Counted from the stretch's first letter, positions 49,196-58,949 are shown. The stretch: 64,000 bases of DNA from Candidatus Binatia bacterium (GCA_035631035.1 DASQJL010000082.1:86021-150020); one strand, 5' to 3'. Program-made: numbers and translations. The notes: generated by a model not told the origin, from the letters alone.

Positions 49196-50119
49196 CTACG
49201 AAACGACGCCCTCTTCGTAGAAGAGTCTGCCCTTGGCCAACGTCGCCCGAGCCCCGAACGGCACGGGATAATTTCTCGGCCCGTGGCCGGCGCAGAGGCC
49301 GGACCAGGCGGGTACCCGCATCGGCTTCAGGTGATCGGTCAGGACCTCCCGCAGGCGAAGCTCGCGATAGCCCTTCCGCGGCAGGCAGCGGGTGAAGTCG
49401 CCGAGGACGATCCCGCGCACCCCCTTCATCCAGCCCCCCTGGCTCAAGGCGCAGAGCATCCCGTCCACCTTGTACGGGGGCTCGTTCACCTCTTCGAGGA
49501 AGAGGATGCATCCCCGCAGCGCGGGCAGGTGCCCCGCGGCCGCCGCGTAATGGACGAGCGCCAGATTTCCTCCCATCACGCACCCGCGCGCCATTCCCGA
49601 AGCGCCGTCCACGCGCCGCGGGGCGGCGAACGTGCGCACCCGCTCCGAGGGCATCGGCTGGGTGAGCCAGGCGAGAAGGCGGGCGAGCTCGGTTCCCCTC
49701 CTGGCACCCAGCCCGTGCAGGTTGGGTCCGTGCAGCGTGCGCACGCCCGCGTGGCGCGCGATCCCCAGGTGGAGGAAGGTGGCGTCGGAGAACCCGGCGA
49801 ACAGCTTGGGATCGCGGCGCAGCGCGCTCCAGTCGACGCCGGAGCCGAGACGCATGGCGCCGTAGCCGCCCCGCGCCATGAGGACGCACCGGATGTCGGG
49901 ATCGCGGAACATCCGGTTCAGGTCGTCCAGCCTCGCGCGGTCGGAGCCGGCCAGGTGGCCGCGGCGGTCGCGCACGTGCTTGCCGAAGACGATCCGGAAG
50001 CCCGCCTCCTCGAGGACGCGAGCGCCTGAGACGAGGGCGCGTGGGAGCACCGGTCCGGAGGGCGCGACGACCCCGATCCGGTCTCCCGGACGGAGCCTCG
50101 GCGGGGCGATCGGCTTCAA
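49196..50119 (-). CDS. ldcA: LD-carboxypeptidase (LdcA/MccF family)
   Basis: Cleaves the L,D bond of muropeptide tetrapeptides in peptidoglycan recycling, or a related target. The 307-residue protein has the family blocks GDRIGVVAPSGPV, LMARGGYGAMRLGSGVDW (nucleophile region), the SDATFLHLGIARHAG segment, HGPNLHG, GNLALVHYAAAAGHLPAL and FLEEVNEPPYKVDGML. Start is TTG 50119, overlapping the dacB stop as TTGA; there is no better upstream codon. Being last in the receptor/PorV/DacB unit, it pairs two peptidoglycan-trimming enzymes. Confidence 0.9.
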   Translation of the reverse strand: MKPIAPPRLRPGDRIGVVAPSGPVLPRALVSGARVLEEAGFRIVFGKHVRDRRGHLAGSDRARLDDLNRMFRDPDIRCVLMARGGYGAMRLGSGVDWSALRRDPKLFAGFSDATFLHLGIARHAGVRTLHGPNLHGLGARRGTELARLLAWLTQPMPSERVRTFAAPRRVDGASGMARGCVMGGNLALVHYAAAAGHLPALRGCILFLEEVNEPPYKVDGMLCALSQGGWMKGVRGIVLGDFTRCLPRKGYRELRLREVLTDHLKPMRVPAWSGLCAGHGPRNYPVPFGARATLAKGRLFYEEGVVS

Positions 50120-51861
50120 CGCGGAATGCGGGGCGGCGGCGAGCCCGTCATCCCGGCCGCTTCCCCTCCCCGACGCGCCAGCATTCCCACGAGCCGTTCC
50201 TCCAGCTGTTTTGCGGACGTCGTGCTTCCCCGGTTCCCGTTCGTGATCACGGCGAAGGCGATCCGCTCGCCCGACGCCGAGGTCACGTATCCCGAAAGGC
50301 TGCTCACGTTGGTCAGCGTGCCCGTCTTCGCGCGCAGGTTCGCCCCCGGATCGAGTCCCGGAAATCGCCGCCTCAGGGTTCCGTTCTCCCCGGGGCCCGC
50401 GAGCCCCTCCCGAAAGGGAGCCGCCAGGGTCGAGTCCCGATGCATCGCGACCAGCCACGCCGCGAGCGCGCGCGCGGTGGCGAGATTCTGAGGCGAGAGG
50501 CCCGAGCCGTCCACCAGGGAGAGATCGAGCGTGTCGACCCCGGCGCCGGCCGCGGCGCGGCGCGCCTCGATGAGGCCCGCCGCGCGCCGCTTCTCGCGCG
50601 CCGACGGATCGAGCAGGTGCAGCAGCGCATCCGCTTCGGCGTTCAGGCTGAGCGCGTGCACGACGCCGATCATGGCGGACGCCGGCGGAGACAGGAGCGT
50701 CAGGACCGCCGATGTCCGATCGCGCCGCACCGCCGCCCATCCGGTATCGGCCGCCGCCGCGCGTTCCCGAGCGGCGCCCTCCTTGCCGGAGGCGCCCCCC
50801 TTGCCGGGGGCGCCCCCGCTCCCGCCGGCCCCGCCGAGAAGCCCCGCGCCGAGCGTCTCGCGCGGAACGAGCCGCACCTCCGCGCGCTTCACCTCGATCC
50901 CCGCCCGCCTCATCGCGCCAAGCAGCCAGAGCCCGGCGGCCGAGTCGGGCTCGGGCACCGAGAGCTGCTTCTTCAGGGTGACGCCGCGCGGCACGGCTCC
51001 GGCCACGCGCAGCCACCGCGAGCCCAGCGCGCGGTCGAGATCGACGGCGCCGGCGGCGCCCTCGGGAAGCAGCGCCGGCCGGGACGCGATCGCGATCGGC
51101 GTCTCCGGAGGATCGAGGGCCAGATCCACCTCCTTGGAGCCGCCCACCAGCGTCAGCGTCGCGGCGTTCCCGTTCGCCATCACCGCGTTGGGAAGCGTCC
51201 CGTACGACCAGGGCACGTCCTCGACCGCCCAACCGGGACCGTACCCCTCGTCGGCGAAGAGGGTGCCGTCCACCCAGAGCGTCCCCTCGAAGCGCTCCAG
51301 TCCTCCGGCACGGAGGAGGACGGCGAGCGAGTCGAGGAGGCCCTTCGAGCCGGGCGCGAGGATCTGCGTCACGTCGGGGACACCCGCCGGACGGAGCACC
51401 AGGGCACCCTTGAGACGCACGCCCTTCTTCCCCTGCTCCGCCCTTCCCCGCGCTTCGATCGTGGTCGTAAAGCGCGCGGAGGGGCCGTAGCGGCGGAGGA
51501 AGGCGGCCGTCGTGAAGATCTTCGTGTTGCTGCCCGGGATGAGGCGGCGGTCCTCGTTCAGCCCGAACAGGGTATCGCCCCGATCGAGGGACACCGCGAG
51601 GGCGCCGACGTCGGCCTGGCCGTCGAGCTCGGCGACCGCCGCCGCGACCGAATCGGCCAGGGGGCCGTGAGCGATCACGGGCGAGGCGGCGGCGGCCGAC
51701 GTACCCGCGAGGAGCGCGGCGCCCACCGCCCCGGCGAGGAGCGCCCCGGGCGCCGCGGCGGCGAAGAACGCGGCGACCACCGCGCCGAGCGCCGGAAGCG
51801 AAGCGGGGCGGACCCCGAAGGGCCCGCCCCGTCGCAGCACGCTCGCGCTACCGCGGGTCAA
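50116..51861 (-). CDS. dacB: D-alanyl-D-alanine carboxypeptidase/endopeptidase (PBP4 family)
   Basis: Periplasmic class C penicillin-binding protein that trims stem peptides or hydrolyses cross-links. The 581-residue protein has a long hydrophobic N terminus, then the active-site motifs LIPGSNTKIFTTAAF (S111-K114), LSLVDGSGLSPQNLA (SxN) and LRAKTGTLTNVSSLSGYV (KTG), all present. The middle domain contains a Gly/Ala/Lys low-complexity insertion around residues 345-375, partly built from an 18-base tandem repeat. TTG 51861 overlaps the PorV-like gene stop as TTGA; a GTG at 51840 is an alternative. It is longer than E. coli DacB, mainly through the insert. Confidence 0.93.
   Translation of the reverse strand: MTRGSASVLRRGGPFGVRPASLPALGAVVAAFFAAAAPGALLAGAVGAALLAGTSAAAASPVIAHGPLADSVAAAVAELDGQADVGALAVSLDRGDTLFGLNEDRRLIPGSNTKIFTTAAFLRRYGPSARFTTTIEARGRAEQGKKGVRLKGALVLRPAGVPDVTQILAPGSKGLLDSLAVLLRAGGLERFEGTLWVDGTLFADEGYGPGWAVEDVPWSYGTLPNAVMANGNAATLTLVGGSKEVDLALDPPETPIAIASRPALLPEGAAGAVDLDRALGSRWLRVAGAVPRGVTLKKQLSVPEPDSAAGLWLLGAMRRAGIEVKRAEVRLVPRETLGAGLLGGAGGSGGAPGKGGASGKEGAARERAAAADTGWAAVRRDRTSAVLTLLSPPASAMIGVVHALSLNAEADALLHLLDPSAREKRRAAGLIEARRAAAGAGVDTLDLSLVDGSGLSPQNLATARALAAWLVAMHRDSTLAAPFREGLAGPGENGTLRRRFPGLDPGANLRAKTGTLTNVSSLSGYVTSASGERIAFAVITNGNRGSTTSAKQLEERLVGMLARRGGEAAGMTGSPPPRIPR
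50781..50816. repeat. Two-copy 18-bp tandem repeat inside dacB
   Basis: CCTTGCCGGAGGCGCCCC (50781-50798) is followed directly by CCTTGCCGGGGGCGCCCC (50799-50816), one difference. It encodes the Gly/Lys repeat GKGGAS/GKEGA in the dacB insertion, suggesting slippage-driven growth of a flexible loop. Confidence 0.8.
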
Positions 51862-52904
51862 AACGCGATGTGGAGCGAAACCTGCTGGTTGTCCTCGAAG
51901 AAATCACCCACGTGCTGGCCAGCCCAGTCGAGCGCGAACGGACGGTCGCCCAGCTTGAAGTTGAAGCCCGCCCCGTAGGTGTAGCTGTACAGGTAGTTCG
52001 GCTGCCGGTCCGCATCCTTGATCGGCACCTGTCCCACGAACCCCCCGCGAAGCGCCAGGAAGCTCCCGATCGGGACTTCGGCGCCGACGTGGTACTCGTC
52101 GGTGGTGAAGTTGTTTCCCTGGAACGCGCCGGTGATCGTCGTGTGCCGGTCCTCGCCTCCCATCGGAATGTCGTACGAGACCCCGATCTGGAGATAGGAC
52201 GGCAGCTCGAACGAGGCGGCCTGCAGCTGAAGCACGTGCCCGCTGGCGGCCGGATCGTCGCTGGGCAGCACGACCCGCTGTTCCAGGTTGGACCCGCTGA
52301 ACCGCATATCGGGCCCGACGTTCTTCATCGCGAATCCGAAGCGGAGCCCGCGCCAGCCCGTGTCGTACTGGACGCCGAGATCCACGGCGAAGCCGGTGGC
52401 GCTCACGTCGGCGACCTTCTCCGAAATGTACGATCCGGTCACCCCGAGATGCACCCGGTCGGTCATGCGGCGCCCGTACGTGATGCCGAACACGCCGAAG
52501 TTCGGATTGAGCACTTCGCCCGTTCCGTCCGGCGCGTCCTCCGTCGTCACGATGATGTCTCCGATGTTCAGGATCTTCACCGAGAAGCCGATCTGCCCCT
52601 GGCTGCCGAGATGGGTCGATACGGCGCCGTAGTTCACCTTCGAATCGCCGAGGTAGCTGGTGTAGGAGACCATCCCCTCGTTCTGGTCGGTCCCCGCCAG
52701 CGAGGCGGGGTTCCAGTAGATGTTGCGGAGGCCGTCTCCGACGGCCACGGTCGAGCCTCCCGTTGCGATCGACGAGGCCCCGACCGGGATGCGCAGCTCC
52801 TGCGCACCCGAGGTGCCGATACGGTCCAGCCCGCCGGCGCCGGCCGTAGCGGCCTGCGCCAGCATGGCGGCAGGCAGGACCCATTGCATCAGAAACCGCT
52901 TCAT
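51858..52904 (-). CDS. PorV/PorQ-family outer-membrane barrel
   Basis: A 348-residue predicted beta-barrel of the PorV/PorQ (UPF0164) family. It has a signal peptide (QWVLPAAMLAQAATAGAG), the diagnostic motif GDGLRNIYWNPASLAGTDQNE close to the start, alternating amphipathic strands (VSYTSYLGDSKVNYGAVST, GQIGFSVKILNIGDIIV) and a C-terminal aromatic end (VSLHIAF). In Bacteroidota, PorV shuttles type IX secretion substrates; here it follows a protein with a sorting-type C-terminal domain. ATG 52904 has GGAGGG 8 bases upstream; an ATG further up lacks it. It overlaps dacB by 4 bases. Confidence 0.85.
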   Translation of the reverse strand: MKRFLMQWVLPAAMLAQAATAGAGGLDRIGTSGAQELRIPVGASSIATGGSTVAVGDGLRNIYWNPASLAGTDQNEGMVSYTSYLGDSKVNYGAVSTHLGSQGQIGFSVKILNIGDIIVTTEDAPDGTGEVLNPNFGVFGITYGRRMTDRVHLGVTGSYISEKVADVSATGFAVDLGVQYDTGWRGLRFGFAMKNVGPDMRFSGSNLEQRVVLPSDDPAASGHVLQLQAASFELPSYLQIGVSYDIPMGGEDRHTTITGAFQGNNFTTDEYHVGAEVPIGSFLALRGGFVGQVPIKDADRQPNYLYSYTYGAGFNFKLGDRPFALDWAGQHVGDFFEDNQQVSLHIAF

Positions 52905-52972
52905 GGTTCCGACCCTCCGTCCCTTGGAAGGATGGTTCGTTTTCATGGGTGTCATGTCCGCCCCCGTTCGCA

Positions 52973-55948
52973 TCAGAAGTTGTCGAGCCGTTCCTGCTCG
53001 ACGAAGACGGCGATACGCAAGGTCGTAGCCCCGATCCCGGCCACCTCGATGCGGGCGATGTAGATCCCGCTCGCCACCGGCAGACGGTTCTCGGTATTCA
53101 GATCCCAACTGATCTGAGAGCTGGACATGTCATTCCCCGCCTGCGCCGACCGGCGGATGGTGCGGACGAGGTCTCCGGCCAGGTTGAAGATCCGGATCGT
53201 GACCTCTCGGGAGCCGGGGATGTTCGTGAACTTGAGCACTCGGTCGAACTGGCTCAGCTCGTATTGCGAGTGCGCGTAGTACGGATTGGGCACCGCGCGA
53301 ATCTTGGTCAGGTCGTTCCCCACGACCGAGCCCGGCGCCGCGCCTGCCGGCACCGTGCGGAATGCGAAGACGTCGCCCGGACAGAGCGAGGGACCGCGGA
53401 TCAAGATCCGGCTCGGGGCCGGAAGCGCCGCGGTGGACCCTGGCGCCTGGTAGAAGGTCAACCGCCCGTACGATTCGTCGTTCGCCGAGTAGTCACCCGA
53501 GGTGATGGCCGTGTTCCAGGCCACGCTCGCGTAGGGGATGTCGCGAACGTACAGCGCATCGCCCCAGTCGAACCTCCCGTTCCCGTTGCGATCGCGGATC
53601 TCCGGAGTGATCCGCACGTCGTCGCTCGGATCCTGAAGCGAGCAGAGGCCCAGGTCGTAGAGCTCGAACGGGACTTTGAACGTCGCTTGGGGAGAATCGG
53701 CGCCACCGGCATACGCCCAGGCGTACTCGGTCGTATCCGGAAGCACCCGGATCAGGAAGTCGTGCCCCAGCTCGGGAAGATCAGGGTCGAAGATGTAGTC
53801 CTCCGGAGGCACCGGCTCGTCCGGGTAATGCAGGTAGTTGCTCAGGATGTACGTCCCCGACGAATCCACGACCGCCGGCCCCGGCATGAAGCTGATGGAG
53901 TCGGTCGCGCAGGCAAGGCAGTTGCCGCCTTCCAGCTGCTGAAGCACGGCCGGCGTGCTGTTCTCGGTGAACACCGGCGTGAACCCGTTGACGATCGCGG
54001 AGGTCTGATTCGTGACGATGGTGTCCCCGGTGATCGTGTTGACGATGCTGAACAGCCCGCCCGGCCCGGTCACCACCAGGTGGTAGGTCGAATCCGCCAC
54101 CGTCGGCGAGACCTGCTGCACGACGAACGTATTCCCCACGAAGGAGCCCGCGATCTGCGTCGTCGGCACCGTGAAGATGGCGTTGCTCCCCTTCGGGACC
54201 GCGTGGACCACATTGAGGGCGCTCTCCAGGACGTCGCTCACGATCCCCAACTGGTTCACGCCGAGCGTATACGGCGTCACGTTCAGGCTGTCGTACGAGA
54301 ACGCGGTGACAGCGAAGTAGTAATCCTTGTAGTTGACCAGCCGTCCGCCGCGGATCGCGTCGTTGGTGATGTCCAGCTGGAAGCGGAGCCCCTCGTCGGT
54401 GCCGTTGATCACGAGCGTCCGCTCCACCGCCCCGACCGCGGAGTTGAAGAGATCGGAGTAGATCGGCCCGATGGCGTTCCCCGCCTGGTCGAAGGTGGCG
54501 ATCACCTTGGGGGTGCCGCCGCCCGCCGAAGGAAGCTGCCAGACGCGGTAGCCCTCGAACACGAAGTCCTGCCCGAGGAAGGCGTTCGCCGAGTGCGTGC
54601 CGACGGCGGTTCGATCCCAGATCAGCCGAACCGCCCGATCGAGCGGCTGCACGTACACCGTCGGGCTCGGAGGCGGCTGGGGGATGTCGAAGTTCAGGTC
54701 GAACACGGTCTGCGCGGCGGCGTCCTTGTTCTTCAAGTCGTTGACCGACGAGATCCGGTCGGTGCCCTGGCCAATGATGATTGCCGTCACGACTTCCTGC
54801 GTGTCTCCCGGGGCCATGGTGAAGGGTCCCGACGAGAGCTGCAGGCGGCGGTCGCCAGGGTTGGAATCGAGCCAGTTCGTCGCGGTGCTGGCGGCGTTCA
54901 GGTTGAGCCCCGAGACCTGGAACTTCGTGATCGCCAGGGTCGTGTCGTTGAGCACGTGGATCGGGCTGCCGTCCTTGTTGAGACCACGCATGTAGTTGTA
55001 GGTCTCGACCTGCGACGAGGGGTCGGTGCCGTTCACGTACTTGTTGAACGAGGTCATCCCCAGCGGATTGCCGCCGACGGTCGGACCCTTGAAGAAGTCA
55101 TAGCCGACGGCCGGAGGCGTGCTGCCGTAGGTTCCATCGCTGTTCGTCGCGTTGTAGCAGTAGCCCAGGCTCAGCGTGGTGTCGCAGCCGACGAGGTCGT
55201 CGGTGGCGCCGCCCAGGTCGGGATCGCTCCACACGGACACGTACGTCGAGTCGAGTGTGTTCGAGCCCTTGTTGATGAATCGCCACTTCACGAAAATGAT
55301 GTTTCCGAGCGCACCGGAGCGGTTGTAGGCGAAGACCGACTGCTGCACCTCGATACCTAGGGGCGGGGTGCTCCCCGCCTCGTTCGTGTGCACGCCCGGA
55401 TCGGCGTCGTTGAACACGCTCCAGATCGTGGCGTCGCCCAAGAGCTGCGGCGCGCCCGTGCTGTCGAGGGGCCCGCCCTGAGCGATGTAGTCGGTGAGGT
55501 CGGTGCCCGTGAGGGTGTGGCCGCGCTCGATCCGGAAATTATGGAAGGACGGGTTGTCGGACTGGAACGTGCCCCCCGCCATCGGGCCCGGCGTGTACTC
55601 CTGCGAGTACTCTCCGACCGCGGCACGGATGTTGGTCCCGGTCGAGTCCGTGACCAGCGCGCCCAGCCACAATCCCGCAGCGAAAACCGCCGTCTTGATC
55701 GTGCCGCGCGGGTAGATCAGCCCCGCGTTGCCGGTGAGAAGGTCATAAGCCAGCGAGCCGTGATTCGTGACCACCATGTCGAGGTTGTTCACGTTCATGC
55801 GGCCGGTATTGTCGATCGTCTGCGCGGCGCGCTGAGCCTTCGTCGCGCGGTGCGACGGCACGAAGCCCACCCGCGTCGCCGCCAGGACGCCCGGAGCGGC
55901 GAGCAGCGTGATGAGCGCCGCCGCCCCGATCCACTTCAGGGATTTCAT
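52973..55948 (-). CDS. Large secreted protein with FlgD/T9SS-like C-terminal domain
   Basis: A 991-residue exported protein with a signal peptide (LKWIGAAALITLLAAPGVLA), a long N-terminal region of unknown fold (NNLDMVVTNHGSLAYDLLTG; GLWLGALVTD), a fibronectin-like section near 420-500 (VQPLDRAVRLIWDRTAV, FVFEGYRVWQLP), and a calcium-type motif RDRNGNGRFDWGD near 785. The last about 90 residues form a sorting-type domain (IRAVPNPYYAHSQYELSQ, VTIRIFNLAGDLVRTIR, VASGIYIARIEVAG), like FlgD Ig or T9SS type A C-terminal domains. ATG 55948 was chosen for the AAGGAGG 9 bases upstream. It lies between a TonB-dependent receptor and a PorV-like barrel, so it may be a surface substrate of that set. Ligand or enzymatic role is unknown. 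Confidence 0.85.
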   Translation of the reverse strand: MKSLKWIGAAALITLLAAPGVLAATRVGFVPSHRATKAQRAAQTIDNTGRMNVNNLDMVVTNHGSLAYDLLTGNAGLIYPRGTIKTAVFAAGLWLGALVTDSTGTNIRAAVGEYSQEYTPGPMAGGTFQSDNPSFHNFRIERGHTLTGTDLTDYIAQGGPLDSTGAPQLLGDATIWSVFNDADPGVHTNEAGSTPPLGIEVQQSVFAYNRSGALGNIIFVKWRFINKGSNTLDSTYVSVWSDPDLGGATDDLVGCDTTLSLGYCYNATNSDGTYGSTPPAVGYDFFKGPTVGGNPLGMTSFNKYVNGTDPSSQVETYNYMRGLNKDGSPIHVLNDTTLAITKFQVSGLNLNAASTATNWLDSNPGDRRLQLSSGPFTMAPGDTQEVVTAIIIGQGTDRISSVNDLKNKDAAAQTVFDLNFDIPQPPPSPTVYVQPLDRAVRLIWDRTAVGTHSANAFLGQDFVFEGYRVWQLPSAGGGTPKVIATFDQAGNAIGPIYSDLFNSAVGAVERTLVINGTDEGLRFQLDITNDAIRGGRLVNYKDYYFAVTAFSYDSLNVTPYTLGVNQLGIVSDVLESALNVVHAVPKGSNAIFTVPTTQIAGSFVGNTFVVQQVSPTVADSTYHLVVTGPGGLFSIVNTITGDTIVTNQTSAIVNGFTPVFTENSTPAVLQQLEGGNCLACATDSISFMPGPAVVDSSGTYILSNYLHYPDEPVPPEDYIFDPDLPELGHDFLIRVLPDTTEYAWAYAGGADSPQATFKVPFELYDLGLCSLQDPSDDVRITPEIRDRNGNGRFDWGDALYVRDIPYASVAWNTAITSGDYSANDESYGRLTFYQAPGSTAALPAPSRILIRGPSLCPGDVFAFRTVPAGAAPGSVVGNDLTKIRAVPNPYYAHSQYELSQFDRVLKFTNIPGSREVTIRIFNLAGDLVRTIRRSAQAGNDMSSSQISWDLNTENRLPVASGIYIARIEVAGIGATTLRIAVFVEQERLDNF

Positions 55949-55979
55949 CCGTTGGGCCCTCCTTAGCCTCGGTCCCATG

Positions 55980-58949
55980 TCAGAAGCTCAGCTTGGCGCC
56001 GAATCGCACCATCCGGGGCACCCCGTGCAGCAGGGGCGACTGCTCGGCCAGCTCATAGCGCTGGGTGGCTCCATCGACGCCGTATTTGGCGGCGTTGCCC
56101 TCGATGAAGGCCTGCCCTTCCGCCGTCTCCAGCCAGTTGGTCGTGACGGCCGAGCCGGAAGAGGTGTAGACGGTGTAGACGTTGTCCCGATTGAAGATGT
56201 TGAGCGCCCAGATGTAGACGTCCAGATTCTGGTGCCCGATCGAGATCGTCTTGCCCAGCTTGGCGTCGACCTGGAACGTCCACGGGCCGTACCGCGCGTC
56301 CACCGGACCGCTCGGCTCGCTCGCCGTGTTGGCCAGGGTCACCTCGTTGTAGACCTTCGTGGGCGTGTAGGGCGTGCCGCTCGCCGCGTTCGCGAGGATG
56401 TTGATGCCGGCGTTCTCGAGGATGTGGTTGCCGTGCCACGTCGGACCCTGTCCCTTGTCATAGCGGAAATCCAGGTTCGCCGAGAGCTTGTGCCGCTGAT
56501 CGAACGCGAGGGGCGAGGACATCTTCGGCGTCTCGGCCGCGTACCAGGCGATGTTGCGCTGCGTCTGCGACAGCGATCCCGTGCCGCGCGCCCAGCTCAA
56601 GCTGTACGAAGCGTTGAACGCCACCAGGCCGGTGCGCCGCAGGGTGTACGCCAGGTCGAGCCCCTTGATCGTCGCGAAGTCGCGATTCCGGTAGGAGGAG
56701 AACGCGTTCGGAGACGAGGGGATGTTTGTGATCTCGACGAGGTCCTTCACGTCCTTGTAATACGCCGACGCCTCGACCCGCGAGCGGTCGTTCGGCGTGT
56801 GCTGGATCCCCAGCTCGTACGCCGTCGTCTGCTCGGGCTTCAGGTTCGGATTGCCGAACCCGACGAAGTAACCGCCCGTCCGGATCTTGTGCTCCAGGAA
56901 GGCGTAGGAGACGTAGAGGTCTTGGAGGTTCGGCTGCTGGAAGAACTTGCCGTAGTTCACGTGGAGCAGCGTCTGGTCGCTGACCGGGAAGCCGACGCCC
57001 AGCCGTGGCGAGATGCGCTGATAGACCTTCGACTTCTGGAGATCGGTCGCCTGGAGGCGCGAGTCGGTGCCGGTCGCGTCGGGATCCAGCGGAAGGGTCT
57101 CGCTCCGGAGCGCATCCGTCGAGGGAGTGAGATAGTCCCACCGGAGGCCGGTGTTCAGCACCAGGCCCAGGCGCTCGTACTTGCCTTGCACGTAGAGCGA
57201 GGCCACCTTGGGATGCTTCGGCACGTCGAGCGGGCTGTCGTAGAGACCGTTCCCGTTCTTGTCGCTGAAGGGCTCGCCGACGTCATAGCTCCCGTTGCCG
57301 TTCGTGTCGGTGAAGGTGTCCCCCTCGTTCAGCTCGTTCCCCAGCGCGTCGTAGCCGTAGCGATCCACGTCCCGGGTGTTATCGGGGTTCCCGTTCGCGT
57401 CATACAGCTGCGACGGGAAGTAGTGGTCGTAGTAGCGGAGCGTGTGACGCTGGTAGTCCCCGCCCGCCTTCAGCTGGAAGGAGCGCGTCAGCTGGTTCGC
57501 GTAGTTCGCGGCGAACCCCACGTACGAGGACTTCCGATGGAGGAAGTCGTCGAATACGTGGGCGCCGGTCGGGCTGTCGTCGCCGTACCAGAAGAGCGCT
57601 TCCGACTGGTCGTAGGACGGGTTGCCGTTCGGCCGGGCGTACGCCTTCAGATCGTCGAAGGCCACGCCGTCGCCGCGCATGCGCTCGGTAAGGAAGTAGT
57701 TCGCCTTCACCTCGTAGTAGGCGCGGTCCGAGAGGCTCTGGTTCCACGTCCCGTAGACCGAGCGGTTCTTGTCCTCGTACCGCGGGGCATGGCGGAGGTC
57801 GAACCGATAGCTGTTCAGGTACTGCTGCCAGTCTTCGTCGTTCAGCGTCCCGCCGATCTTCAGCGTGTGCAGCGGCGAGGGCTTGATCGTGAGCTTGCCG
57901 ACCGAGGCCCAGGAGGCGCTGGAGTTGGCCGGGAGGATCCCATTCTCGAAGAAGTCCGTGGAAATCGCTCCCTGCGGCGCGTACGCGACCTTGTCGGTCT
58001 GGAAGCTGGGGTTGCGGTCCCGGTTGAAGCGGCGCTCGCCCGACAGGTAGAAATTCACCATCTTGACGCTGGGCGCGATCGGGCCGCCGAGCGAGAGCGC
58101 GTAGGTGTTGTTGTCCCGGCGCGGGGCGCTGATCCAGCTGCCGGACAGGTTGTCGGTGACGCCCTCGATCGAGCCGAAATACTTGTCCGAGCCCTCGCGG
58201 GTCACGACATTGACGACGCCGGAGTTGATGCGCCCGTACTCCGCGTTGAAGCCGCCCGACTGCACCACGATCTCGCTGACCGCGTCGTTGTTGATCGCCG
58301 TCGTCGAGAAGCCGGTGAGCGGGTCCTGCTGCGAGAAGCCGTCCACGAAGTAGGCCACCTCGTTCGGGCGTCCGCCGCGGATGATGAGGGTGCTCCCGTT
58401 CATCGACTCGTTCCCGTTGAGCTGCGGGTTGTCGAGACGGGCCTGGAAGTTCACGACGCCCGACTGCTGGGCCACCGCGTCCTTGTAGCCGCGGAGCGGC
58501 TGGTTGCGGATCTGGTCCCCTTCCAGGAACTTCGTCGTGCCGGTGACGTCCTTCTGGATCAGGGGCCGCTCGGCCTTCACGGTCACCTCGGCCACGTCCT
58601 TCAGCACCGTGGATTCCATGGACCAGTCGAGCTTGGCGTTGAAGTCGGGAATGACTTCCACGCCCTCCCGCGCCTGCGGGATGAAGCCGAGCAGCGCCAC
58701 CCGGACCGTGTACTTGCCGGGCGGCAGGTTGAGGATGAAGTAGTTCCCCGAGGCGTCGGTGACGGCGCCTCGCTTCAAGTCGGGGATCGTGACGCTGGCG
58801 AGCCCGATCGGCTCGCCCGTCTTCGAGTCCCGCACGGTGCCGGAGATCTGGCCCGTGGTCCCCGCTCGCACATCCGGAGCAACAAAAAGGGCGCCCACCA
58901 CGATCATTGTGGCGACGCCTAACGACAGAAGCGTCCGAGGTCGAACCAT
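55980..58949 (-). CDS. TonB-dependent receptor with CarboxypepD-regulatory domain
   Basis: Outer-membrane receptor, 989 residues. Signal peptide (to about VRA, residue 29), a CarboxypepD-regulatory-like domain at about 33-115 (ISGTVRDSKTGEPIGLASVTI), a plug at about 125-235 (LIIRGGRPNEVAYFVDGFSQQ, SEIVVQSGGFNAEYGRINSGVVNVVT), then a 22-strand-type barrel ending with an aromatic terminus (VRFGAKLSF). An extracellular-loop segment at about 544-570 carries two calcium-type motifs (TDTNGNGSYDVGEPFSDKNG). This SusC-like layout with no SusD partner suggests polymer or peptide uptake, or a structural export channel partner; the substrate is unknown. ATG 58949 has AGGAGGG 6 bases upstream. It heads the unit running to ldcA. 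Confidence 0.93.
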   Translation of the reverse strand: MVRPRTLLSLGVATMIVVGALFVAPDVRAGTTGQISGTVRDSKTGEPIGLASVTIPDLKRGAVTDASGNYFILNLPPGKYTVRVALLGFIPQAREGVEVIPDFNAKLDWSMESTVLKDVAEVTVKAERPLIQKDVTGTTKFLEGDQIRNQPLRGYKDAVAQQSGVVNFQARLDNPQLNGNESMNGSTLIIRGGRPNEVAYFVDGFSQQDPLTGFSTTAINNDAVSEIVVQSGGFNAEYGRINSGVVNVVTREGSDKYFGSIEGVTDNLSGSWISAPRRDNNTYALSLGGPIAPSVKMVNFYLSGERRFNRDRNPSFQTDKVAYAPQGAISTDFFENGILPANSSASWASVGKLTIKPSPLHTLKIGGTLNDEDWQQYLNSYRFDLRHAPRYEDKNRSVYGTWNQSLSDRAYYEVKANYFLTERMRGDGVAFDDLKAYARPNGNPSYDQSEALFWYGDDSPTGAHVFDDFLHRKSSYVGFAANYANQLTRSFQLKAGGDYQRHTLRYYDHYFPSQLYDANGNPDNTRDVDRYGYDALGNELNEGDTFTDTNGNGSYDVGEPFSDKNGNGLYDSPLDVPKHPKVASLYVQGKYERLGLVLNTGLRWDYLTPSTDALRSETLPLDPDATGTDSRLQATDLQKSKVYQRISPRLGVGFPVSDQTLLHVNYGKFFQQPNLQDLYVSYAFLEHKIRTGGYFVGFGNPNLKPEQTTAYELGIQHTPNDRSRVEASAYYKDVKDLVEITNIPSSPNAFSSYRNRDFATIKGLDLAYTLRRTGLVAFNASYSLSWARGTGSLSQTQRNIAWYAAETPKMSSPLAFDQRHKLSANLDFRYDKGQGPTWHGNHILENAGINILANAASGTPYTPTKVYNEVTLANTASEPSGPVDARYGPWTFQVDAKLGKTISIGHQNLDVYIWALNIFNRDNVYTVYTSSGSAVTTNWLETAEGQAFIEGNAAKYGVDGATQRYELAEQSPLLHGVPRMVRFGAKLSF

